Part shown: piece after piece, positions 1 through 10,200 of the stretch
How the letters are laid out: the number at the start of each line of letters is the position of its first letter
Numbering within the stretch: position 1 is the first letter of the stretch
Origin: Bacteroidales bacterium
GTDB lineage: Bacteria; Bacteroidota; Bacteroidia; Bacteroidales; UBA932
Direction: 5' to 3'
Assembly (NCBI GenBank): GCA_024689525.1
Contig: JAILDI010000224.1
Span: 1-17,213 of the forward strand
DNA length: 17,213 bases
The notes under the pieces: model-generated
What the model was told of the DNA's origin: nothing
The model's database searches: none
Seen by the model: the letters and a program-made list of their open reading frames with translations, nothing else
Program-made: the position numbers and the translations under genes

Positions 1-662
1 GTCTCCCAGTGGCCGCCGCCAAGCGAAGGCTTGTAATTGAGGGCGTAGATGTTGAAAGTCTTTCCGTCGATCGTGGTGATTTTACCGGTGATGACAACAT
101 CCTTTTCGGTCATCTTCTTGGGAAGGGTGACAGTAACATTGCTGGTGCCCTTGCGGTAGAACTCGGTGTCCTTGAAAAGTTTCAGGGATGCGCCGTCCGG
201 ATCGAAGAATTCCACGCTGGAGATGAACTCCAGGTCTTCACCGTAGATGGTGAGCTGTTCACCGCCGTTGATGTCGGTTCCTTCCTCTGAGGAGAAACCT
301 TTGACAACGGTTTTACCCACTGTCAGTTCAACCGAGGATTCAGCCTGGTCGTTGTCTGTCTTAACGATGAGCTTACCGGCTGCAACACCGTTGGGCACAA
401 CCACGCGGAGCATATTGTCCGTCACTTTAGTGAAACTGGTAACGGATTTCTCCTCGGGGAACACAATCTCTGTGACGTCGTTGAAGCCGGAGCCGTTAAC
501 GGTAATCTCCAGGCCGGGGACGACCTTTGTGGGGAACACGGTTTTGATTCCCAGACCGACCTCTTCAGGTCCGTCGATATCTTCCGGGAAGCAGGATGTA
601 ACTGCAAAACCCATCAGAGCGACTGAGAATAAAACTCCAAAATACTTAAATATCTTTTTCAT
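1..662 (-). CDS. xusE: XusE-like surface glycan-binding lipoprotein with IPT/TIG domains (3' end outside window)
   Basis: I translated this gene directly; 220 codons are present and the reading frame stays open through the left edge, so the C-terminus is missing. The start is MKKIFKYFG, with an AAAGGA ribosome-binding site 8 nt upstream. A hydrophobic signal peptide ends in the loose lipobox VTSC, giving Cys24 as the lipidated residue. The acidic run after it (FPEDID) resembles a Bacteroidetes lipoprotein surface-export signal. Residues about 36-115 and 118-210 look like two IPT/TIG beta-sandwich domains, with the typical G-x-x-I-T-V-x-G-x-G-F pattern at residues 50-60. The open frame ends at GGGHWE, where proteins of this class usually enter their C-terminal glycan-binding domain. 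Its place as the fifth gene, 23 nt after the second SusD, matches xusE. Its role, holding xylan at the cell surface, is inferred from that position and architecture. Confidence 0.85.
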   Translation of the reverse strand, partial: MKKIFKYFGVLFSVALMGFAVTSCFPEDIDGPEEVGLGIKTVFPTKVVPGLEITVNGSGFNDVTEIVFPEEKSVTSFTKVTDNMLRVVVPNGVAAGKLIVKTDNDQAESSVELTVGKTVVKGFSSEEGTDINGGEQLTIYGEDLEFISSVEFFDPDGASLKLFKDTEFYRKGTSNVTVTLPKKMTEKDVVITGKITTIDGKTFNIYALNYKPSLGGGHWE

Positions 663-670
663 AATTGATA

Positions 671-676
671 TCCTTT
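671..676 (-). promoter_or_regulatory. Shine-Dalgarno-like AAAGGA before xusE
   Basis: On the minus strand AAAGGA lies 8 nt upstream of the ATG at 662. Many Bacteroidetes genes lack such a site. Here it supports both the chosen start and separate re-initiation after the SusD stop codon at 686-688. Confidence 0.5.
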
Positions 677-685
677 AATATAATA

Positions 686-2362
686 CTACCATCCCTCGTT
701 CTGTCCGAGGTTGGGGTTCTTCTTCACTTCACTCTGCGGAATAGGATAGAAGTAGTACTTGTTATCCCAAGTGCGGTTTACAGTAGTACGGGTGAGCACC
801 TTGGATGCGCTGATACTCGCAACCTGGATGGTCTTGAAGAAATCAGGGCCTTTCTTCCAGCGGCGTACATCCCAGAAACGGTGGTTCTCGAAAGCGAGCT
901 CGACGAGACGTTCACGCTGATAACGCTCAACCCAGGCGGCACCGTCTTCCGTGAACTTGGGCATCTGGATGTCCGCGCGGTTGCGAAGGACATTGATCGC
1001 CTCGTTTGCAGTGAGACCATAGGTGTTGTCATTGGCGCTGCCGGTTGCATTGAACACGGCCTCGGCATAGTCCAGATAGATTTCGCCAAGACGGAAGATA
1101 ATCCAGCAGTGGCGGTTCCTGGTCTGGTTGTCGGCAGTGGTCACGCAAGAGCCGTCCACGAACTTCTTCAGATAGTATCCGGTAGGAGTTGCGCCATACT
1201 TGGGAGCTCCGTTGAAGCCGCCGATGAAGGTCTCGATGGCTTTCTTCTGGGCACCGTTGCTGGGCCATTCGTCACCGTTCTTCACAACTGTGAGGGCAAA
1301 GCGGGGATCCAGTCCCTCATAGGGATCGACGGTATTGAGGTCGATGGTTCCGGGATAGCGGGTCTTGAAGGTTTCGCCGTTATTCTGGAATTCGTACTGG
1401 TCCACGAAGCTCTGGGTGGGGCAGTTTCCGGAAGAGCCGTTCTCAACGCCCACGGGATAGTTGGCCATCTCGAAGGTGTTGCTGTCGCCACGTCCAAGGC
1501 CGAAGATGAGTTCGGCATTGAAGAAGGCGTCACGGCCCCACAGATCGGCATAATTGCTGAGTTTCAGGCCCCACAGTTCGGCATTGTCAAGGACGAATTT
1601 GCAGGCCTCGGCGGCTTTCACCCACTTGGCGTTGTCATTCGTGGGGTTGAACAGGGGCGATGCTGCATAAAGCAGGGTGCGTGCCTTGAGGGCATATGCC
1701 GCTACACGGGTTGCGCGTCCTACCTCGGCATTAACCTCAGTTGCATAGGAAACGGGAAGGTAAGGAGCTACGGCATCCAGTTCGGAGACGATGAAGTTTA
1801 CAATCTCAGTAGCCTTCGTGCGCTCGATCTTGTTGGCCTGGGCATTGGTAAGGGTTGTAGTTACCAGGGGAACGTCGCCGTATGCCCTGAACAGCTCGAA
1901 ATAGAAGTATGCCCGAAGGAAACGGAGTTCATACGGGAAGAGCTCCATCTGCTGCATCCACTTGTCGTACTCGGCATTGTATTTCCATTCGGACAGATCA
2001 GTCTGTTCAATCTTTTCCAGGTACATGTGGATATCGGCGATAGCAGTATATGCTTTTCTCCAGGTATCGGAATAGGGGTTGGCCGGGCTCCAGCCACCGT
2101 TTACATAGTTGTTCACGGCTCCGGTCTCGAGTGCATACTGGGCCTCGTCGGTTGCACCGGCCAGGAAGTATGCGCTGTTGGACTCGAACTCGTTGTTGTA
2201 GATCTGCGCGTAAACGTCGAACACCATGTTCTTGATGCCATTCGCAAAGTATTCGTATGTCCATTCCTCGTCTCGGGTGTTCTCCTCAGTATAGTTGAGA
2301 TCCACGCAAGAGGACATGATTACGCCGGCGAGAATGAATAAAAAGATTTTATCTAGTTTCAT
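686..2362 (-). CDS. xusD: SusD/RagB-like outer-membrane nutrient-binding lipoprotein (second pair)
   Basis: This 558-residue protein is of typical SusD length. The start MKLDKIFLF is preceded by AAAGGA at a spacing of 7 nt. The signal peptide ends in MSSC, with Cys19 as the likely lipid anchor. SusD hallmarks are visible in order: a TPR-like helix with RFLRAYFYFELFRAYGDVPL, the RLGEIYLDYAEA helix, the LRNRAD motif, and near the C-terminus RERLVELAFENHRFWDVRRW, followed by the family-like ending NPNLGQNEGW. SusD proteins sit on the outer leaflet of the outer membrane as a lid over the SusC channel and bind oligosaccharide. The gene starts 15 nt after the second SusC, so the two should form one complex. 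Xylan or arabinoxylan specificity is inferred from the locus, not from residues. The symbol rests on synteny with the Prevotella xusA-E cluster. Confidence 0.95.
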   Translation of the reverse strand: MKLDKIFLFILAGVIMSSCVDLNYTEENTRDEEWTYEYFANGIKNMVFDVYAQIYNNEFESNSAYFLAGATDEAQYALETGAVNNYVNGGWSPANPYSDTWRKAYTAIADIHMYLEKIEQTDLSEWKYNAEYDKWMQQMELFPYELRFLRAYFYFELFRAYGDVPLVTTTLTNAQANKIERTKATEIVNFIVSELDAVAPYLPVSYATEVNAEVGRATRVAAYALKARTLLYAASPLFNPTNDNAKWVKAAEACKFVLDNAELWGLKLSNYADLWGRDAFFNAELIFGLGRGDSNTFEMANYPVGVENGSSGNCPTQSFVDQYEFQNNGETFKTRYPGTIDLNTVDPYEGLDPRFALTVVKNGDEWPSNGAQKKAIETFIGGFNGAPKYGATPTGYYLKKFVDGSCVTTADNQTRNRHCWIIFRLGEIYLDYAEAVFNATGSANDNTYGLTANEAINVLRNRADIQMPKFTEDGAAWVERYQRERLVELAFENHRFWDVRRWKKGPDFFKTIQVASISASKVLTRTTVNRTWDNKYYFYPIPQSEVKKNPNLGQNEGW

Positions 2363-2369
2363 ATATCAG

Positions 2370-2375
2370 TCCTTT
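2370..2375 (-). promoter_or_regulatory. Shine-Dalgarno-like AAAGGA before second susD
   Basis: On the minus strand AAAGGA lies 7 nt upstream of the ATG at 2362, within the 15-nt gap after the SusC stop codon. It supports the start MKLDKIF and translational coupling within the operon. Confidence 0.5.
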
Positions 2376-2377
2376 TA

Positions 2378-5173
2378 TTAGAATACAATAGAAAGGCCAA
2401 CGTTCACGGCTTTCATGACGGGATAGCCGGTATTGAGGTTCTCCGCATCCAGAGCCTTGATGCTGCTGATGGACAGAAGGTTCTGACCTTGCAGATAAAG
2501 CTTGGCGCTGGAGACATTCATACGACCCACGATTGAAGCGGGGAGCTTGTAGTAGAGCTCGCAGTCGCGGAGCTTGAACCAGCTCACGTTGCGGTACCAG
2601 ATTGTTGAATTCTGGGCGTTGTTGGCAACGTTGGTAGCGGAAAGACGGGGATAGAGAGCGTTCTCGCCGGCCACGTCGAAGCAGTTGTCATAGTACTCGC
2701 AGGAGAGGTTGCGGTTGTCGGAGAGAGCTCCCCACACACCGTCGATGTACCTCAGATTCTTGTACTGGTTGCCTGCTCCCTGGAAGGTGGCGTTCACGCC
2801 GATGCCCTTGTATTCCGCACCGAAGCTGAGTGCATAGTTCAGGGACGGGAAGGCATTGCCGTATTCCATGGCCACATAGTCGTTCTCATTGATCACGTTG
2901 TCTTCGTTGACGTCCTTGTACTTGATGTCACCCACCTTCACCTGACCGAATTCCTGCAGAGGGCTGTTGTCGATATCGGCCTGATCCTGGAAGAATCCAA
3001 GGGCGATGAGGCCGCGCTCGGCATCGGCAGGTCCGCCGATTACGGAGAGGTTGGGATAGGCGGGATTCTCAATCCATTCGAGGATCTGGTTCTTCACGGA
3101 GGAGACCATTCCGGTGAAATTCACGTTCAAGCCGTTTGCGAAGGTCTTTGCGTAGCGAAGGCCGGCTTCGAAGCCGTAGCTTGCAACCACGCCCTTGTCG
3201 TCATAGGCCGACTGGATACCCACGACCTCCGAGTTCTGAGAGCTTGCGCTCACAAGGATGTTGCGCCTCTGCTGATAGAAGGCGTCCAGGGTGATGTCCA
3301 GGCAGTTTGCAAACCTCATGTCGGTACCCACGTTAGCCTTGTAGGCCGCTTCCTGCAGGAAGTTGGTCGTAGGGAACTGGGTAAGGAATGCGCCCCAGGA
3401 GCTGGCGAAGTTGGTGCCATACCAGAACTGTCCGTGGGAGGAATCCCAGCGGTCCAGCCACAGGCCGTTCGCAGGAACATAGTCGGTATGCTGGATACCG
3501 CCGCTCACGCGGAACTTACCGTAGTTGAACACTCCGCCAGGATTGTTCACATAGATGTAACCGAGAGCCGCAGTGGGAGAGAACGCCCATTTTGCAGGAT
3601 AGGAACGGTTGGAACCGTTGGCTGCAAGGACGACGTCCAGCAGGAGCTTCTGCGCGTGATCGTAGTGGGTTGCAAGTGCAAAGTTCTCACGATACCAGGT
3701 ATTGCTCTGGCCGTCGCGGATCTCGCTCTTCATATTGTAGTTCAGGTTCCAGGACAGGTTGTCACCGTTCTTGAGGGTGCCGGCATATTTGAAACCGGTG
3801 TTGATGGTTCCGATACGCCACTGTGAATCCACCCAGTAGTTGAACACAAGCTTATCCTCCACGGTACCCATCACAACTTCCTGGACGGTGTTTGCCGCGT
3901 CATAGTAGTTCCAGCCGTACTGATAACCCTTGGTGCGGTTCTCAATGATGTTGGAAGCGTTGTCATAGGATCCGCCAACGTAGAACTTCAGGCCTTCAAG
4001 AGCGAAGTCCAGGTCCTGCTCCAGGGTCATATCGGCCCAGATCTGGCGCTGGTGAGTCTTGGTGAAACCGGTACCACGGGCCTTGGCAATGAGGTTGAAG
4101 TCGCCATAGGTCTGGCTGCCGCCCCATACTCCGCTCATGGTCTTGATGGGGAATGCCAGGGCAGGCACTTTGTACAGATGCCACCAGGCGTCGTTGGAGT
4201 TGACGTTGGGAACGCCGTTGGTTTCCATGAACATCGCAAGGATGTTGGTCTTCACCCTCGTGGTCTTCGTAACCATGAAGTCCACGTTAGTGCGGATGTT
4301 GGCCTTGGAGTACTTGAGCTGGGAATTCCAGTCGCCCTGGTCGGGGTTCTTGTAAAGACCCTGAGCATCGGTATAGTCCAACTGGGAGTAATACTGCACT
4401 TTGTCGGTGCCGCCATACATCGAAATGAATGCGCGGGTTTCATTTGCAGTATTCTTGAACACTTCGTCCTTCCAGTTTACATTGGGATAGACAAAGGGGT
4501 CACTGCCATCCTGGAACTTCTGCAGTTCAGCTGCGGAATACGCGGGTGAATTGCCGTCGTTAGCCTGGGCGATGTTCAGTGCATTTGCATAGTCGTAGGC
4601 GCCTACCATTTCGGCCATTTCCGGGTCGAACTGGATCTTGCGGGAGGCACCGGCCTTCAGGTTGAAACCGCTGCCGGCCTGGCCGCGCTTTGTCTTAACA
4701 AGGAGAACACCGTTGATTGCCTCGTGTCCGTAAAGGGCCACGGCGGCAGCGTCCTTGAGGACGGTCACGCTTTCCACCTCTTCAACCGAGATACGGTCGA
4801 TGGGGCGTTCGACACCGTCCACGAGTATGAGAATGTCTCTTTCACCGGTGGTTTGGATACCACGGATGTTGAAGGAGGCTCCCCTGCCCTCTTCTCCCTT
4901 GAAACCGGTGTTCTGGACAGCTGTGAGGCCCAGAAGCTTTCCGTAGAGAGCATCGGCAAGGCTGATGGCCGAGGTGCGGCTGAGTTCTTCTGCGGTAATG
5001 GTATATGTGGCGGCGGTAGTAAGGAATTCCGTACTCTCGAAGCCATAGCCCAAATCCACCTTTTGTGACGCTTTGTCACTCAGCTGAACCTGAGCGTTAA
5101 CCGCAACAGGAACTGCAAAGAACCCCAGCAGGCTGCATATGAGTATATTACGTAATTTCATATTCTTGAACAT
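2378..5173 (-). CDS. xusC: SusC/RagA-like TonB-dependent channel lacking the N-terminal regulatory domain (second pair)
   Basis: This is an outer-membrane import channel of 931 residues. A signal peptide (about residues 1-27, cleavage VNA|Q) is followed almost at once by a degenerate TonB-box-like VDLGYG at 39-44. The plug domain (about 55-164) shows the SusC signature FNIRGIQTTGERDILILVDG and VESVTVLKDAAAVALYGHEAINGVLLVKTKRG, split here as two motifs around residues 101-120 and 133-164. The beta-barrel fills the remainder and ends in the aromatic residue expected for an outer-membrane protein (GLSIVF). The carboxypeptidase-D-like regulatory domain carried by the other SusC of this operon is absent, which accounts for most of the 121-residue size difference. 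The start could be MFKNMKL or the internal MKLRN four codons later; neither has a strong ribosome-binding site. The gene begins 9 nt after the first SusD. Import of xylo-oligosaccharides is inferred from context. Confidence 0.94.
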   Translation of the reverse strand: MFKNMKLRNILICSLLGFFAVPVAVNAQVQLSDKASQKVDLGYGFESTEFLTTAATYTITAEELSRTSAISLADALYGKLLGLTAVQNTGFKGEEGRGASFNIRGIQTTGERDILILVDGVERPIDRISVEEVESVTVLKDAAAVALYGHEAINGVLLVKTKRGQAGSGFNLKAGASRKIQFDPEMAEMVGAYDYANALNIAQANDGNSPAYSAAELQKFQDGSDPFVYPNVNWKDEVFKNTANETRAFISMYGGTDKVQYYSQLDYTDAQGLYKNPDQGDWNSQLKYSKANIRTNVDFMVTKTTRVKTNILAMFMETNGVPNVNSNDAWWHLYKVPALAFPIKTMSGVWGGSQTYGDFNLIAKARGTGFTKTHQRQIWADMTLEQDLDFALEGLKFYVGGSYDNASNIIENRTKGYQYGWNYYDAANTVQEVVMGTVEDKLVFNYWVDSQWRIGTINTGFKYAGTLKNGDNLSWNLNYNMKSEIRDGQSNTWYRENFALATHYDHAQKLLLDVVLAANGSNRSYPAKWAFSPTAALGYIYVNNPGGVFNYGKFRVSGGIQHTDYVPANGLWLDRWDSSHGQFWYGTNFASSWGAFLTQFPTTNFLQEAAYKANVGTDMRFANCLDITLDAFYQQRRNILVSASSQNSEVVGIQSAYDDKGVVASYGFEAGLRYAKTFANGLNVNFTGMVSSVKNQILEWIENPAYPNLSVIGGPADAERGLIALGFFQDQADIDNSPLQEFGQVKVGDIKYKDVNEDNVINENDYVAMEYGNAFPSLNYALSFGAEYKGIGVNATFQGAGNQYKNLRYIDGVWGALSDNRNLSCEYYDNCFDVAGENALYPRLSATNVANNAQNSTIWYRNVSWFKLRDCELYYKLPASIVGRMNVSSAKLYLQGQNLLSISSIKALDAENLNTGYPVMKAVNVGLSIVF

Positions 5174-5182
5174 TTCTAATTA

Positions 5183-7222
5183 TTACCAACCAGGATTCTG
5201 AGTAAGACCGTATTTCTTCTGTACCTCGATACGGGAAACAGGGTCCAGATACCACTTGTTCGTCCAGAAGCCGGGGTCCCACCAGCGGCGTGCGCCGTTG
5301 GTAATCTGAACGGCCTCGTATTCGAACTTGGGCCAGGGAGTACTGGGATCCCAGGAGAGATTGATCTTCTTTCCGTCGGCATCGACGGTTGCAAGGCGGT
5401 TGCCCGCATCGTCGAGGCGATAGATACGGATCTCATGCAGGGGCTTGGTGAACAGATCCTGCCTCTTGCGGCGGACCATATCGTAAAGACGGTCACCGCA
5501 CTCTGCACCGATCTCGCAGTTGCGCTCGCGGAGAATCTCGTTGATGAGGTTGGTCTTGTTGGAAGTGAGGCTCAGACCGGGGTTCATAGTTTCAAGACGT
5601 CCAAGGCCCACGCGGCTGCGGACTACGTGCAGGTCGTCAAGAGCGTCCTGGAAGTGTCCGAGTTCGGCATTGGCTTCAGCGCGAATGAGATACATCTCAG
5701 CCAGACGGATGTAAGGTACGCCGATGAACTCATCGTCATATCTGGAGCCGCCGTAGTAGTCGAGCATCCATTTGAACTTGCAGTATCCGGAAGCGATGTC
5801 GTCAGGATTGTTGAAGTTGCTGTTGAAATCCATAAGGCCGCCTACCCAGCTGTCGGTGTAATTCTGACCGGCATAGTCGAAACCTGCGGGAAGGTCGTGC
5901 CTGGGAACCAGGATGGTCTCATACAGACGGGGATCGCGGTCGGCGAACATATCGACTCCTGCGGTATTCTTTCCTGCGCCGTAGATGTTAGAATAAGGGA
6001 AGTTGCGGCCGTCCTGCATGCCGAAGCACTCCATCAGCTCGTTGGTGGGAACTGCGCCGCCCTGACGATAGCAGTCAAGTGCGAAGCCTCTCCAGCCCCA
6101 GCCCCAGCCGTTATTGACGTTACCGTCCTGGACCGAGCTGGACAGAAGCTGTGTGGGATGAGCGTCGAAGAGTTTCTCGTGATGGGATGCATCGTTGCGG
6201 TAGCGGTATGCCCTGCGGAATGCTTCACGGTATCCGGCTTCATCCAGCGTTGTAGGCTGGACCAGTTCGTAGTAGTTGCCGTTGGCTGCATTGTCGGCGA
6301 AGAACTCGTCGCAGGCGTCCAGGCAACGCTGCCAGAGGGTGGGATCCTCCTTGCCGAACCAGACGTGAAGGATGTTGGTACCTTCAGCCTTTGCGGGCTC
6401 GTACTCCATATAAGGAGCGGAGCTGTTTAACAGAGGAGAAGCGGCGAACATCCATACCTTAGCACGAAGTGCGCGTGCGGATGCGCGTGTGAGGCGGCCG
6501 GACCACTGGTTGATGTCGGCATTGTCGATATTCCAGATGAAACCGGGCTCCTTGATTGCGCAATTGATAAGGGAGTCGATGAACTCTACAGTCTCGAATG
6601 CCGTTGCACGTCCGCTGTTGAAGTGTTCACCCACGGCATATGCCTTTCTTGCAAGGCACAGACCGCCGAAGTTGCGGAATGCGTCGAAATAACGGCTGGC
6701 CATGATTGTGTAGGCCTCGCCACGGAGACGGCTCTTCTCTTCTTCCGACATGTCTGGAACCCTGTCGATGTTCTCGATGATCTGCCAGCATTTGCGGACA
6801 GCCTCGTAAATCGAAACACGGCCACCGGCGTCGGAGTCAAGACCACCCTTGGTGGAGTATGAGAATTTACCCTGGAAGTTGCCGTCCTCAGTATCCTGGG
6901 CGTCTTCGGTAAGAAGGCCGGGATAGTAGCTCTGCTTGGGACCGCCCCAGGAGACATAGCAGTGATAGGAATCCGAAAGAACGTCGATGGGTGCGCCGTT
7001 CATCATGTTTCCGGATGTGTAGGTGCAATAGATCTGCCCGTATGCACTCCAGAGGAAGTTACGGGTATATTCTGCGTGGGAGAACACTGTGTCGATATTG
7101 ACGTCGACACCGGGGGCCTTCTCAAGGAAAGCGTCTCCGACAGCAAATTTATCTACGCAGGATGAGAAAAGGAATGTGGAAGAAATTCCAAGAACCAATA
7201 AATAATTCAATATCTTTTTCAT
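5183..7222 (-). CDS. xusB: SusD/RagB-like outer-membrane nutrient-binding lipoprotein (first pair)
   Basis: This 679-residue protein is long for a SusD, which is usually about 500-600 residues. The frame is open 16 codons further upstream, into the SusC coding region. I chose MKKILNYLL at 7222 because it gives a clean lipoprotein signal peptide ending in FSSC (Cys22) and a 13-nt gap after the SusC stop. SusD features include the helix RGEAYTIMASRYFDAFRNFGG, the motif RLAEMYLIRAEANAELGHF, the helix NEILRERNCEIGAECGDR, and the C-terminal NPGW. The middle section is aromatic-rich (the GWGWGWRGF stretch), as often seen where SusD proteins contact glycan, though that role here is a guess. The protein should pair with the SusC encoded just upstream. 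In the homologous Prevotella cluster the first SusD is XusB, which supports xylan binding. Confidence 0.94.
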   Translation of the reverse strand: MKKILNYLLVLGISSTFLFSSCVDKFAVGDAFLEKAPGVDVNIDTVFSHAEYTRNFLWSAYGQIYCTYTSGNMMNGAPIDVLSDSYHCYVSWGGPKQSYYPGLLTEDAQDTEDGNFQGKFSYSTKGGLDSDAGGRVSIYEAVRKCWQIIENIDRVPDMSEEEKSRLRGEAYTIMASRYFDAFRNFGGLCLARKAYAVGEHFNSGRATAFETVEFIDSLINCAIKEPGFIWNIDNADINQWSGRLTRASARALRAKVWMFAASPLLNSSAPYMEYEPAKAEGTNILHVWFGKEDPTLWQRCLDACDEFFADNAANGNYYELVQPTTLDEAGYREAFRRAYRYRNDASHHEKLFDAHPTQLLSSSVQDGNVNNGWGWGWRGFALDCYRQGGAVPTNELMECFGMQDGRNFPYSNIYGAGKNTAGVDMFADRDPRLYETILVPRHDLPAGFDYAGQNYTDSWVGGLMDFNSNFNNPDDIASGYCKFKWMLDYYGGSRYDDEFIGVPYIRLAEMYLIRAEANAELGHFQDALDDLHVVRSRVGLGRLETMNPGLSLTSNKTNLINEILRERNCEIGAECGDRLYDMVRRKRQDLFTKPLHEIRIYRLDDAGNRLATVDADGKKINLSWDPSTPWPKFEYEAVQITNGARRWWDPGFWTNKWYLDPVSRIEVQKKYGLTQNPGW

Positions 7223-7235
7223 ATCCGTATGTGCA

Positions 7236-10200
7236 TTAGAAGTTAAGCTGTACGCCAAGGTTAACGACACGTGTCATAGGATAACGCACGCCGAAATCCA
7301 GGCCGGAGCCGGGAGCTTCGGGGTCGTTGCCGTCGAACTCGGAGAAAGTGAGGAGGTTCTGGCCGGAAGCATAAACCCTGATGTAGTTGAAGAAAGGCAT
7401 GTTCTTGGGCTTGTTGAAAGTGTAGCCGATTTCGACGTTCTTCAGCCTGACATACTTGGAGTTGATGAGCCAGACCTGTGAGTCGTGGTTGTTATGCACC
7501 CTGTTGGTAAAGGAGATACGGGGCAGGATTGCATTAGTATTGTCTTCCGTCCAGGAATTGTCGGCAACCCACTGGGTAAGGGCCGATGTGTTGGTGGAAC
7601 CGAACTGGTCGCGGAAATAACCGTTAAGCATACGGCTCACGTGGTCGGCACCTGTCCACAGCATGGAGAAGTCGAGTCCCTTGTAGTGGAAGGAAGTATT
7701 CAGGGAGTAAGTAATCTCAGGGTTGGTGGTGTAGCCGACGGGCTTCTGGTCGTTGGCGTCGATCACACCGTCGTCGTTAAGGTCGACATAGACGCAGTCG
7801 CCATACTTCAGGGAAACACCCTGGTCCGGCATAGGCTTGCCGTAGGCGGCCTGGTAGCGTTCCTCGGTGCCTTCCTGATAGAATTCGAAGAAGTCGTAAC
7901 CGAAGGGCTGGCCAACCGGGAGGCCGGTGCGGCTCAGATAGGCGTACATAGGCTCAACCTCGAGCATCTCAATGACCTTGTTCTTCGCATAGGAGAGGTT
8001 CGGGGAGATTGAATAACGGAAGCTGCCGATCCTGTCGCTCCAGTTGAGGGTGATCTCATAACCGTGGTTCTTCACACGGCCTTCGTTCACATAGCTGGAA
8101 GGCAGATAGGTAACGGCAGGAAGGGTGCTCTCGTTGGACACCAGGATGTGGTCGCGGTCCTCCCAGAAGAAGTCCACATACGCGTGCAGTCGATCTCTAA
8201 GGAATGCCGCATCGATACCGATGTTGGTCTTCTTCGCAGTTTCCCAGGTAACGTTCTCGTTACCGGAGGTGAGTTCCTTGACGGCCTGCAGCCAGTTGCC
8301 GCTGGTACCGAAGTTGGTTGCGCGGTTCTGCGGGTTCACGGTCATGGAACCGGTGTAGAACTGCCAGGCACCGGGCAGATAGAGGAAACGGGCGCCGTTG
8401 GTGTTGTCGTTACCGACAAGACCATAGGAACCGCGGATCTTCAGATAGCCGATGACATTCTTGATGGGCTCCCACCATTTTTCGCTGGAAGGGATCCAAC
8501 CCACGGAAATGGACGGGAAAGTACCGTAGCGCTTGCCGGGGGCGAAGTTCTCGGAACCGTTGTAACCGATATTGAAGTCAACCATATACTTGGTTGCATA
8601 GTCATAGGTAACGCGGCCTACGAGACCAACATAGCCCTTGGGGATGGACTGGTAGATGCTGCCGTCGGAATCCCAGGGATAGTATGTCTTGCTCTGGTTG
8701 TAGAGGAGCAGGGCGCCGATGTTGTGCTTCCCGAACTTGCGGGCATAGTTGAAACTGGCTTCAGTGTACCAGTTGCGGCTTCCCCACTTGGCCTCGCTGT
8801 AAGGAGTGGGCCAGGTGATGTTCTCCTTGCGGAGGACTTCCTCGCCGTCCACGATGGTCGCAACATAGATAAGGCCCGTACCGTAACCGTTCTGGCGGTT
8901 CTTCTGGGCGGTGTATTCCGAGTTGTAGGAAACCTTTGTCTTGAAATCAAGGCCGGGGGTGATGAAGGAGAGGTCCAGCTTGTACTGCAAGTCGAAGTTC
9001 AGTACGTTGGTGCTCTCGTTCACATAACCCAGGTCGTAGTAGTTGGAAAGGGCGTCGCGGTCGAACGGTCCCACGAGGTTGGGGTCCGATACGATGTGGC
9101 GTCCCTGGTCGTCGATACCGCTGCCGGCATAAGGAGTGGCTCCCTGCAGATAACGGAACAGGAAACCTTCACCGCCACCCATCGTATTGCGGCTCTGCAT
9201 ACGTCCGCCGAGGGTGAGGGAAAGCTGGCTGTGCTTGGTAACGTCGATATCAAGGTTCGCGCGATAGTTGAGACGCTTGTAGTCGAAGGTCTCGTTCTTG
9301 TTCGAGGAGAAGGTCTTGAACAGTGAATTCTGGTTCAGGAAACCGGCCGATACGAAATAACGCACCCTGTCGGTACCGCCGTTCACATTCACGTTGGCCT
9401 GCTCCTGCCATGCTGAATCGTTCATAATATAGTCGATCCAGTTCATGTTGGGGAACGTGGTGGGCATGTCTCCCGTGCGGAAGTGCTCCATGACATCCTG
9501 GCTGAAACGGATACCGGTGTCGGCATACGGGGTATAGTCGGGAATGCTCACGGTTCCGGGCCACTGGTTCATGGGGAGGGCGTCGGTGATTGCGGTGTAG
9601 TTCCACATCTTGCCGTAGGTGTAGGAATCGGCAAACTCCACGAACTTGGAGATTGTCTGCATAGCTGCACTGGCCGATGCGGTGACGGAAGCCTTTCCTT
9701 CAGTACCGCGCTTGGTGGTTACCAGAATGACGCCGTTAGCGCCGCGCACACCGAACACTGCGGTTGCCGACGCATCCTTGAGCACGGAGATGCTCTCGAT
9801 TTCATTGGCGTCCAACTGGGAGAAGGAACGCTCCACACCGTCCACGAGGACCAGGGGTTCAGCGCTGTTCAGGGACCCGACGCCACGGATGCGGATAACG
9901 GGTTCGTCGGCACCCGGCATACCTGAAGGCTGAACCGCGGAAACACCGGGCAGGTTACCCTGCAGGGCATTTGCCACGTTGGCCACAGGAGCCTTAAGGA
10001 GTTCGTCACTGTTCACCGCGGAAACCGCACCTGTGATGGTGACTTTCTTTTGCTGGCCGTATGCAACGACAACAGCTTCATCAAGGGCATTGTCCGGCTC
10101 CAGAGTAATGGTGATGCTGCGGCCAGTAACCTGAACTTCCTTAGTCTGATAACCGACGTAAGAAACTTCAAGCGTGGCTCCTGCAGGCACGGACGGGAGA

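Noticed and set aside
9..678. Plus-strand open frames at the left edge (9-290 and 247-678)
   Set aside because: They are antisense to the IPT/TIG lipoprotein, which continues the operon at a normal gap and has a signal peptide, ribosome-binding site and domain pattern.
665..2341. 558-codon open frame on the plus strand
   Set aside because: It lies entirely antisense to the SusD gene in a fixed codon register; it has no recognisable domain, and the minus-strand protein has full family hallmarks.
649..7222. Shared 14-mer ATGAAAAAGATATT at the starts of xusE and the first SusD gene
   Set aside because: It covers the start codon and the Lys-rich beginning of two signal peptides, so similar coding constraint explains it without a regulatory role.
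7223..7270. Upstream start for the first SusD, overlapping the SusC gene
   Set aside because: The 16 added residues are not signal-like; starting at 7222 gives a clean lipoprotein signal and a normal 13-nt gap.
8064..9326. 420-codon open frame on the plus strand opposite the first SusC
   Set aside because: Shadow of the SusC barrel coding sequence, with no signal, domain or promoter of its own.
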